From: Dyella_A sp035685805
GTDB lineage: Bacteria; Pseudomonadota; Gammaproteobacteria; Xanthomonadales; Rhodanobacteraceae
Length of the DNA: 64,000 bases
NCBI RefSeq assembly: GCF_035685805.1
Contig: NZ_DASSAB010000015.1
Coordinates: 8,811 to 72,810 of the forward strand
Reading direction: 5' to 3'
Part shown: piece after piece, positions 56,978 through 64,000 of the stretch
Numbering within the stretch: the first letter of the stretch is position 1
How the letters are laid out: each line of letters begins with the position of its first letter
Notes under the pieces: generated by a model
What the model saw: only the letters and a program-made list of their open reading frames with translations
Told to the model about the DNA's origin: nothing
Database searches by the model: none
Position numbers and translations under genes: made by a program

Positions 56978-59900
56978 ATGCTCTGGAAGGTCGCCGCGTT
57001 CGAATTTCGCTACCAGCTCGGCAGCCTGCTGTTCCGGGTCGTCGCGGTGTTGTTGCTGCTGGGCGCTTTCACCGACATGGCCGTGTTCAAGCTGGTCAAG
57101 ACCGGCGGCGGCAATGTCCTCTACAACAGTCCACACGCCGTCATCGTGGTGCACCTCATGGTGTCGCTGCTGTTCCTGTTCGTCGGCGCGGCATTCGTCT
57201 CCAACGCGGTGCTGCGCGACAGCCAGACTGGCTTCGGCCCGCTGATACGCGCAACGCCGATCACCAAGTCCGCCTACCTGGGCGGGCGCTTCCTGGCTGT
57301 CTTCGGCATCGGCGCGGTGATCCTGGCCATGGCGACGCTCGGCTCATGGCTGGGCACGCTGCTGCCGTTCGCCAACCGCGCGATGCTCGGGCCGAACCAC
57401 CTCGCGGGCTTTGCACTCGGCTACGGACTGTTTGCCCTCCCCAACGTGCTGATCATCTCGGCGATTCTGTTCGCGCTGGCAGCGGCGACGCGTTCGATGG
57501 CCGGCACGTTCGTCGGTGTCATCGTGCTGCTGATCTTCTATCTGGTCGGCCAGCGGCTGATGGAAGGCCAAACCGAGCTGGCGACCGTCCGCGTATTCGC
57601 CGATCCGTTCGGTGTGTCCGCCTACATGGCTTCCTCGCGTTACCTGACCGCCGTGCAGCTCAACGCCGGTGCAATTCCCATCAGCGGGTTGCTGCTGCAG
57701 AGCCGGCTGTTGTGGGTGGCGCTGGCCCTGGCCTGTCTGGCGATCACCTACCGTCTTTTCAGCTTCACCGAACCGGCGACGGCGCCCCCCCGGGCAGGCA
57801 ACTCGCGTGACCGGAACGCCGAGGCTCCGGCACAGCCCCATGCGTCGATCGGCACCCTGCCGAATGCGCGGTTCGGCGCGCAGAGCGCGCGGGCCCAGTT
57901 CCTCGCCCGGCTCGCCATGGAAATGCGCTTCGTGGTCCGCAGCCCGCTGTTCCTGATCCTGCTTGCCCTCGCCGTGCTGACCACGTTCCCGGGCCTGTGG
58001 AGCGCGACCGGCTGGATGGATGTTCCGCTGTACCCGCTGGCGTCCGTGCTGGTGCCCAACATCGAGGGGAGTTTCGCCACCGTCCTGGTGGTCGTGGCGG
58101 CGTTCTACGGCGGCGAGCTGGTCTGGCGCGAACGCGAGCGCAGGATCAACGAGATCGTCGATGCCGCGCCGCTGGAACCCTGGGCGCTGATGCTGCCGAA
58201 GATGCTCGGCCTGGCGCTGGTACTGGTGGCGACACTCTGCGTGGGTGTCGCCATGGCCCTGCTGGTGCAGGCGTTGAAGGGGGGCGTGCCGCTGGCGCCG
58301 GGTCAGTTCCTGCTCTGGTGCCTGCTGCCCATGGGCGTGGACGCGATCCTGGTGGCTGTGCTCGCGGTGTTCCTGCACGCGCTGAGCCCGAGCAAGTACG
58401 CCGGATGGGGCGTGATGGTGCTCTACATCGGCGTGCTTCTGTTCGGCCCGGGCGCCGGCTTGGAAAACCCGCTGTGGATCTACGGCCGGGCGCCCGGCGT
58501 GCCGTTCACCGACATGGCCGGCCAGGGCAATGCCTGGGCCGCGGCCTGGTGGTTCCGGCTGTTCTGGGCCGCGGTCGCCACGCTGCTGATGGTGGCCGCC
58601 CACCTGTTGTGGCCGCGCGGCACCGCGCATGGCCTGAAAACGCGCTTGCGCCTGGCCCGCACGCGCCTGACACGTTCCGCCCGCCTGGCCGGTGCCTGCG
58701 CCGCGGTGATGCTCGCGCTGAGCGGCGGGTGGATCGTCTACAACACGCTGGTGCTCAACGACGGCGTGCGGCCCGACCCGGATCGCTACCTGGCGGAGTA
58801 CGAGCAGCGCTATTTCAAATACGCCGCGCTGCCGCAGCCGGTGGTGCGCCACGTCGAACTGAATGTGGCGCTGTACCCGGAGCGCATCCTGGCCGACGTG
58901 CGCGGCAGCTACCGCCTGGTCAACGAGACCGACCGGCCCATCGAGCAGGTGCACGTGCGGCTGTTGAACTCCGACATTCAGTTGCTCGGCCTCGATCTCC
59001 CCGGGGCGCGGCTGGAGCGGGACGACCCGGTGTTCCACTACCGCATCTACCGCTTCGACCACCCGATGCAGCCGGGCGAGGCGCGCGTGCTGCGCTTTCA
59101 CACGCGCCTGCAGCAGGTCGGCTTCCGTGCCAGCGGCACGCAGACCAGCATCGTCTCCAACGGGACCCAGCTCGACACCGTGCACGCCACGCCCCGGATC
59201 GGCATGAGCGACCTGGGCCTGCTGGAAGATCCCTCGATCCGCCGCAAGTACGGTCTACCGGAACGCGCACCGTTCCCGCGGCTCGATGATCTGTCGGCCA
59301 CCTACGTCACGCCCAACAGCGACCTGAGCTGGACCAGCTCGTCCATCACCGTGTCCACGTCCGCCGACCAGGTTCCGGTCGCTCCGGGCAGGCGTGCATG
59401 GGAACGCGTGCAGGGTGGTCGGCGCTCAGCCCTGTTCGTGTCCGAACAGCCGATGAAGAACCTCCTTTCGATCAACTCCGGCCGCTTCGCGGTGAAGGAA
59501 TCGAGCGCGGGCGGCATCACCTACCGGATCTACTTCGATCCGCGTCACGCCTGGAACGTGGACCGCATGATGAAGGTCATGCAGGCGTCCATCGGCTACT
59601 ACAGCCGCGCCTTCGGGCCGTACCAGTTCACCCAGCTGCAAGTGGTCGAGCGGCCGGATGCGGGCGGCGGGCATGCTTACCCGGGCATCCTCTCCGTGGG
59701 GGAGGGCATCTTCGAGATGGACCTGCGCGATCCGGGCCAACTGGACATGGTCAGCATGCTGACCGCGCACGAGATCGCCCACCAGTGGTGGGGACACCAG
59801 GTGACGGGGGCGCGCATGCAGGGCGGCTCGCTGCTCTACGAAACGCTGTCGCAGTACTCCGCGCTGATGGTTCTTCGCCGGCTCGAAGGCGAGGCGATGG

Positions 59901-60562
59901 CCAGCCGGTTCCTGCGCTTCCAGATCGACCGCTACCTTGCCGGCCGCCGCACGCAGGTGCTGCAAGAGCAGCCCCTGGTCAGCGCGAGCCTCAACCAGGA
60001 CTACATCAACTATGGCAAAGGCGCGCTGGCGCTTTACTTCCTGCAGCACCGGATCGGCGAGGACGCGGTCAACCGGGCGCTTCGCCGCTTCGTGGACAGG
60101 TACCGCTTCTCGGTTGCACCGTATCCCCGCTCACTGGATCTCATCGCCCTGCTGCGCGAGGAGGCCAAGACCCCGGCCGACCAGGCGCTGATCACCGACC
60201 TGTTCGAGCGGATCACGCTCTACGACCTGAAGGTGGTGCATCCGACCGCGGTCAAACGCCTGGACGGCAAATGGGATGTGACGGTACCGGTCGAGGCGCG
60301 AAAGCTCTACGCCGATGGCAAGGGCGAGGAACACGCGGCGCCGCTGGACGAGCCGATCGAGGTCGGGCTGTTCACCGCCGATCCCGGTGAGCTGACGCCC
60401 ACCAAGGCGTCGACGCTCACGATGGTGACCGCGCAGGTCCATAGCGGCAAACAGATTCTCCGTTTCGTCACCGCCGAGCGCCCGGCCTTTGCCGGAGTCG
60501 ATCCGCACGCCTTGCGCATCGACCGCAACCTGGCGGACAACGTCGCCCCGATCGCCGACTGA
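56978..60562 (+). CDS. ABC permease fused to an M1-family metallopeptidase
   Basis: A 1194-residue protein. The N-terminal half has two ABC-2-type permease blocks (about residues 5-260 and 310-590, each about six helices). The C-terminal half, from about 610, is a periplasmic M1 aminopeptidase-like region with the zinc site HEIAHQWWGH (His 931, Glu 932, His 935) and a later Glu in LLYETLSQY. The usual GAMEN motif reads GGGHAYPG, so exopeptidase activity is uncertain. The pairing with an ATPase suggests peptide processing or export. The fusion is known in several proteobacteria and bacteroidetes. Confidence 0.9.
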   Translation: MLWKVAAFEFRYQLGSLLFRVVAVLLLLGAFTDMAVFKLVKTGGGNVLYNSPHAVIVVHLMVSLLFLFVGAAFVSNAVLRDSQTGFGPLIRATPITKSAYLGGRFLAVFGIGAVILAMATLGSWLGTLLPFANRAMLGPNHLAGFALGYGLFALPNVLIISAILFALAAATRSMAGTFVGVIVLLIFYLVGQRLMEGQTELATVRVFADPFGVSAYMASSRYLTAVQLNAGAIPISGLLLQSRLLWVALALACLAITYRLFSFTEPATAPPRAGNSRDRNAEAPAQPHASIGTLPNARFGAQSARAQFLARLAMEMRFVVRSPLFLILLALAVLTTFPGLWSATGWMDVPLYPLASVLVPNIEGSFATVLVVVAAFYGGELVWRERERRINEIVDAAPLEPWALMLPKMLGLALVLVATLCVGVAMALLVQALKGGVPLAPGQFLLWCLLPMGVDAILVAVLAVFLHALSPSKYAGWGVMVLYIGVLLFGPGAGLENPLWIYGRAPGVPFTDMAGQGNAWAAAWWFRLFWAAVATLLMVAAHLLWPRGTAHGLKTRLRLARTRLTRSARLAGACAAVMLALSGGWIVYNTLVLNDGVRPDPDRYLAEYEQRYFKYAALPQPVVRHVELNVALYPERILADVRGSYRLVNETDRPIEQVHVRLLNSDIQLLGLDLPGARLERDDPVFHYRIYRFDHPMQPGEARVLRFHTRLQQVGFRASGTQTSIVSNGTQLDTVHATPRIGMSDLGLLEDPSIRRKYGLPERAPFPRLDDLSATYVTPNSDLSWTSSSITVSTSADQVPVAPGRRAWERVQGGRRSALFVSEQPMKNLLSINSGRFAVKESSAGGITYRIYFDPRHAWNVDRMMKVMQASIGYYSRAFGPYQFTQLQVVERPDAGGGHAYPGILSVGEGIFEMDLRDPGQLDMVSMLTAHEIAHQWWGHQVTGARMQGGSLLYETLSQYSALMVLRRLEGEAMASRFLRFQIDRYLAGRRTQVLQEQPLVSASLNQDYINYGKGALALYFLQHRIGEDAVNRALRRFVDRYRFSVAPYPRSLDLIALLREEAKTPADQALITDLFERITLYDLKVVHPTAVKRLDGKWDVTVPVEARKLYADGKGEEHAAPLDEPIEVGLFTADPGELTPTKASTLTMVTAQVHSGKQILRFVTAERPAFAGVDPHALRIDRNLADNVAPIAD

Positions 60563-60930
60563 AGCGGGTGCCGCACCTGCCCCTAGATTGCCCGCCCTCG
60601 GCGAAGTTCGCGCGGTTGGGAATTGCAGCCTGCGATTGTTGGCCAGAGCCTGGCGCGGGGGCTCTGGCGGTTGGCAGGCCCGGGCACTCCCGGTCGATGC
60701 CGTGGAGCCACCGCGCATGTCGCTCATGGCATACGCTTTTCCCGCGCCGGCTGGTCGCGCCCGCAGGGCTCGCGGATGATGTCGAACGCGCGCCTCTGGG
60801 GCAATGCCGGCCACGTGGTGAGGGCCGGACGCAGGCAAGGATGTTTGGAAAGGGGACGGCTGCAAGACCCACCACAGGTCGGGTGATCAGCGCGCCGCTT
60901 GTGGTGGGCCGTGGTCGCATCCGCAGCGCC
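60563..60930. other. Intergenic region, no gene seen
   Basis: About 370 bases after the ABC operon with no convincing frame or hairpin. Confidence 0.4.
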
Positions 60931-61692
60931 CTACCAGTTCGCGCTGAAATTGATGAGGTCGAGCACATAGACCGTCCAGGCCAGGGCGCCACTGGCCAGG
61001 GCTACCAGCCACGACCAGCCGCGGGAAAGCCAGTGACGGTCCGTATCGCGCCACGCGCCCCACATCTGGGCAAGCGCCGCGGGCGCAGTGAGTAAAGCCA
61101 GCGTTCCCAGTAGCAAGCGGACCGCAAACGGCATCACGAACAGCACCTTGAAGTCGATCGCCAGCGCCAGCCCGAAAAGTGCCCACGCGACGATCGCGAC
61201 AATAATCGTCCAATATCCGCGCCGCGCCCACCGGTTTGCCAAGGAGGCGGGGTTGGCCGACGCCGCAAAGCGGCTCCCGGCATAGGCCGGGACAAATCGA
61301 TGGAGCAGCCGGCTGGCAAGGCGAACGAACAGGGCGAGCAGAATCGTGGCGAAGCCGAACGCGGCAATGGGCGGGAGAACATCCGTCAACGGCGGGGCCC
61401 GTTCAAAAACAGCGACCGGATACAACGCGGCGCTTGCGATGCGCGCAACCCGGTCCTGGCGATCGCGAACCACGGCCAGCGGAATCCCGGAGGACTTTTC
61501 GACGAAGCGGTCCTTCCCTTGGGGCAGCCAGCGCGTGACCTGTCCTGCAGACAAGATCGTCAGCGAGCCGTCGCCCTGGGCGAAGACATCTCGCAGCAAC
61601 CGTCCTGACCTGACGAAGCGGGGAAGGCTGGAACCGGGGCGGATGTCCGGAAGCCAACGTGACGCGAGCCTCTGTGCAGCGCGGGGTTCCAC
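60931..61692 (-). pseudogene. C-terminal membrane part of a serine hydrolase, truncated
   Basis: A 253-residue open frame. The first 110 residues (SLPRFVRSGRLLRDVFAQGD, VTRWLPQGKDRFVEK, VVRDRQDRVARIA) match the C-terminal non-catalytic domain of beta-lactamase-family serine hydrolases of xanthomonads. Membrane helices follow (LPPIAAFGFATILLALF, YWTIIVAIVAWALFGL, LVALASGALAWTVYVL), ending in DLINFSANW. The N-terminal SxxK catalytic domain is absent and no frame upstream supplies it, so this is probably a deletion remnant, although the surviving frame is open. Confidence 0.65.
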
Positions 61693-61994
61693 GATAGCCG
61701 GGCGCGAAAGGCAGCGGCGCCAGCGCGCCCGACGCGTCTGTTCGCGCGCGGGATAACCGGGTCAGGGCGATTCCGCGCGCGGGCGGCACCAGGGCTGGCA
61801 GGCTGGCATCAGCGTCCGGCTATCCGAAATGATGCGCGGCACCGGATTCTCCCCCGTCGGCATGCCGGCGTCTGGGTGGAGCACCACACGCAGGCGGCCG
61901 GCCGAGGGGCCGCCGGGCGGGCGAGCGTGCGCTTGCCTACACATGGACGTGACTAGAGTGCGCGGCTGGGGCGCAACGCTCCGCAACATCGGGA
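61693..61994. other. Intergenic region between the hydrolase fragment and dedA
   Basis: About 300 bases without a gene; presumably the site where the hydrolase's 5' portion was deleted. It includes the dedA promoter region. Confidence 0.4.
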
Positions 61995-62627
61995 GTGGAC
62001 GTGCTGGAAAAATGGATGGGTCTGCTGGGCGGCGCGTTGATGGGCTTCATCTCCCACGCCGGGTATCTCGGCATCTCGCTGCTGATGGCGCTGGAGAGCG
62101 CGTGTTTGCCGCTGCCGTCGGAAGTGATCATGCCGTTTGCCGGCTACCTCGCTTACCAGGGCACGCTCACGCTGTGGGCGGTGGCGCTGGCTGGCGCGGT
62201 GGGCTGCGTGGTCGGTTCATGGGCTGCCTATGCGCTCGGCGCGTGGGGCGGCCGGCGCGCGATCGAGCGCTTCGGCAAATACGTGCTGCTGTCTTCGCAA
62301 GATCTGGATCGCGCCGATCGCTGGTTCTCGCGCTACGGCGAGATCATCATCTTCGTCGGCCGCCTGCTGCCGGTGGTCCGCACGTTCATTGCGCTGCCCG
62401 CCGGCATCTCGCACATGCCGTTCTGGCGATTCACCCTCTACACCTTCGTCGGCTCGCTGATCTGGTGCTGGTGCCTGGCGTGGGTGGGCCTGAAGATGGG
62501 CGAGCACTGGGACACGCTCGGCGCCATCTTCCATCGCTTCGATGCGGTCATCATCGCCATCTTCGTGCTGGGGCTGGCGTGGTTCGTGTGGCACCGCGTG
62601 CGCGACATGCGCAGGAGTTCCTCGTGA
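61995..62627 (+). CDS. DedA-family membrane protein
   Basis: A 210-residue inner-membrane protein of the DedA/VTT family. Conserved segments are ALESACLPLPSEVIMPFAGY and the FVGRLLPVVRTFIALPAGIS motif with the Arg residues required in this family, plus PFWRFTLYTFVGSLIW. DedA proteins flip lipids such as undecaprenyl phosphate or phosphatidylethanolamine and support envelope homeostasis. The GTG at 61995 gives MDVLEKWMG; a GTG at 62001 is a close alternative. Confidence 0.9.
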   Translation: MDVLEKWMGLLGGALMGFISHAGYLGISLLMALESACLPLPSEVIMPFAGYLAYQGTLTLWAVALAGAVGCVVGSWAAYALGAWGGRRAIERFGKYVLLSSQDLDRADRWFSRYGEIIIFVGRLLPVVRTFIALPAGISHMPFWRFTLYTFVGSLIWCWCLAWVGLKMGEHWDTLGAIFHRFDAVIIAIFVLGLAWFVWHRVRDMRRSSS

Positions 62628-63728
62628 ACGGGACGCTGCGAACACTGCGGCGTTCCGTCGTAGCGCGCTTCCCTTCGAGAGGAATGCGAAACGGTATCTG
62701 GCGCACGGGGCGCGACCATCTGCCGAGTAGGGCGGCGATGCGCCGCCCCGAAAGCACAGAAAGCCGGGACAGCTTTCCGACCGCGGAGCCTGCAGCTTTC
62801 CCATGCTCACCCCCCAGCCTCCGTTCGCGTTGGCGGCTTGCACGTCGGCGGCACCGTGTTCCGTACAGAGCGAAATCGCGCCGTCGCCCGTCGGCCCTTC
62901 TCGCTTCGTGACGCCGTGTCGATGCCAACAGACGAGGATGCCGCATGGTGCGGTGATCAACGCCGCAGATCCGCCGGCGCGTTGGGTGCAGGCAGCCGCT
63001 CAGCACCCCGTCTTCGCATCCATTTGCGTCCACTGATCGCGCGGGGACGAGGCGGAGCGGCGGAACATCGGCTTGGCTGCGTCGTCTTCGGCGGTGACGG
63101 CCGCGGGCATGTCGGGCGACGCCGCGGCACGTGCACCCCGCTTGGCGTCGGCCGGTGTGGTCGCGCTCGCGAGGATGCGGTTGAAGGTGGACCTGACCGT
63201 CCTCTCGTCGTCGTCGAAGTCGCCGTGGTGCATGGCGTTCGACGCGCTTGGCGACTCGTCCGGCGCACTGTTCGGTGCGAGGACCAGCTCCGCGCCTAGT
63301 TTCTGGAGCGTCTCGCGCAGCTCGGCATCTATGCAGCGCTCCATGCCCAGGATCGTCCCTTGGCACTTGAAGTGGCGACCGCCCGAGTCGGCAAGGTGCT
63401 GCTTCGGTGTTCATGAACGGCGTCGGAGACGCCGGGGCATGACGCTGAATCGCCATGGCGCCACGGCTCGTGGCTTGGCTACCGAGCGTCGGTGCAGCTG
63501 CAGGTGATCCATCTTCCGTGGACGTTGCGGCAATTTGCGGTGAGCAACGCGTCAAAGCGTGCGCTGCGTCACGCAAGACTCGCGCGCTGGTGTGATTCGT
63601 CTAACAAACGGTCAGCTGGCATGTGCGTAACTTGCTGCTGCAAGGTAGGACCCTTTCCCTTTCCCCCGCGAGCTTGACAAGGCACGTCTCGAACGTCCGC
63701 GGAATACGACGTGTCTTGGAGTCTCCGA
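62628..63728. other. Poorly coding 1.1 kb region
   Basis: No clearly intact gene. The best candidate is a 114-codon minus-strand frame (63000-63344). Long Arg-rich frames here are artefacts of GC-rich sequence. It may be degraded DNA. Confidence 0.45.
63000..63344 (-). CDS. Possible small hypothetical protein or gene fragment
   Basis: A 114-residue frame starting MERCIDAELRETLQKLGAEL with near-normal amino acid composition (acidic and Ser/Ala-rich: GDFDDDERTVRSTFNRILAS). The frame stays open upstream of the ATG for about 20 codons (GGRHFKCQGTILG reads naturally into MERCID) until a TGA, so the gene may once have been longer and been cut by a frameshift. No domain recognised, no clear ribosome site. 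Confidence 0.35.
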   Translation of the reverse strand: MERCIDAELRETLQKLGAELVLAPNSAPDESPSASNAMHHGDFDDDERTVRSTFNRILASATTPADAKRGARAAASPDMPAAVTAEDDAAKPMFRRSASSPRDQWTQMDAKTGC

Positions 63729-64000
63729 ATGAAGTTTTTCCGCAATCCCCAGGCGGGGCATGGTTCGCGCATCCCTGCTTCAGCGCTCGCTCCCCACGCT
63801 TCCCTCGCAGCCCGGCAGTCTCTTGGCAAACCTTCGCGGTATCTGCGTGGCGTGGCCGCGGGAAGCTGCGCGGTGTTGTTCACCGCACTGACGGTCACGA
63901 TGTCGTCGTCCGCATTTGCCGCGACAGTCCCCGCAGTGACGGCGGCGCATCCGCGCCTGCTCCTCGATACGTCGACGCTGTCGGCGCTTCGCCAGCACGC
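63729..64000 (+). CDS. Secreted protein, N-terminus only (runs off the window)
   Basis: A frame from the ATG at 63729, with GGAG 6 bases upstream, continues without a stop to the window end (90 codons). A long basic leader precedes a hydrophobic core (GSCAVLFTALTVTMSSSAFA) and probable cleavage after AFA. The mature part begins ATVPAVTAAHPRLLLDTSTL, followed by SALRQH. HPRLLLD-type starts are typical of large secreted polysaccharide lyases and heparinase-like proteins, but too little is present to assign it. Confidence 0.72.
   Translation, partial: MKFFRNPQAGHGSRIPASALAPHASLAARQSLGKPSRYLRGVAAGSCAVLFTALTVTMSSSAFAATVPAVTAAHPRLLLDTSTLSALRQH

Noticed and set aside
62551..63576. A 341-codon minus-strand frame
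   Set aside because: Extremely Arg-rich and low-complexity in the shadow of other frames; typical artefact of high GC.
63675..63709. TTGACA at 63675 as a promoter for the last gene
   Set aside because: No acceptable -10 hexamer lies 16-18 bases downstream; the nearest AT-rich word is too far.

Overview
The window looks like chromosome of a high-GC gammaproteobacterium of the Xanthomonadales (Lysobacterales), most likely a Rhodanobacteraceae-type organism (Rhodanobacter, Dyella or Luteibacter kin). This is inferred from codon style, many TPR and retropepsin-like secreted proteins, a REP-associated (RAYT) transposase remnant, a FeoB gene followed by a small Cys-rich membrane gene, and an effector ending in the XVIPCD domain that marks Xanthomonadales type IV secretion substrates. 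No rRNA, tRNA, CRISPR array, phage structural gene or integrase was seen.

Region 1 (1-4498): iron uptake. The C-terminal part of FeoB, a FeoB-associated Cys-rich protein, then behind a Fur-box-like site a cupredoxin, an FTR1-type permease and a beta-barrel protein. Region 2 (4538-27403): housekeeping genes with a branched-chain amino acid and acyl-CoA theme: methylcrotonyl-CoA carboxylase beta subunit (liuB), a thiolase, isovaleryl-CoA dehydrogenase (liuA), leucine dehydrogenase and the fused isobutyryl-CoA mutase IcmF. Between them lie a TPR-sulfotransferase/TonB-receptor pair, an S8 autotransporter protease, a YccS-like membrane protein, an M48 lipoprotein protease and a TetR/hydrolase pair.

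Region 3 (27404-about 40064, with a further scar at 43009): an accessory region abutting the 3' end of icmF. It begins with a visibly lower-GC operon 11 nt after the icmF stop (unknown protein, SF1 helicase, frameshifted HEPN protein), followed by an opposing pair of nucleases (membrane Mrr-like and HNH), a RAYT relic, an IS110-type transposase, an M23-like protein, a CPBP protease, a lactonase and a lipoprotein. Diverged copies of the icmF tail recur at 39982-40064 and 43009-43064, so the icmF 3' end looks like a repeatedly used integration or recombination site. Short dispersed repeats (core GTCAGAGTGCACTTT) punctuate the region and sit exactly at truncated gene ends. I regard the helicase/HEPN operon as the best candidate for an undescribed defence system; that is inference from domains and context.

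Region 4 (40065-50454): a DUF4160/DUF2442 pair, a type IV effector with its LprI-like immunity protein, a PD40 propeller protein, a CadC/TolB/TPR transmembrane regulator, a DUF1801 protein, and a double-retropepsin/TPR protein.

Region 5 (50455-64000): an unknown membrane-anchored protein, a decayed stretch with a lipoprotein pseudogene, a Tat-exported TIM-barrel protein, a secreted TPR protein, an ABC ATPase with a permease-M1 peptidase fusion, a serine-hydrolase fragment, a DedA protein, a poorly coding 1.1 kb stretch and the start of a secreted protein that runs off the end.
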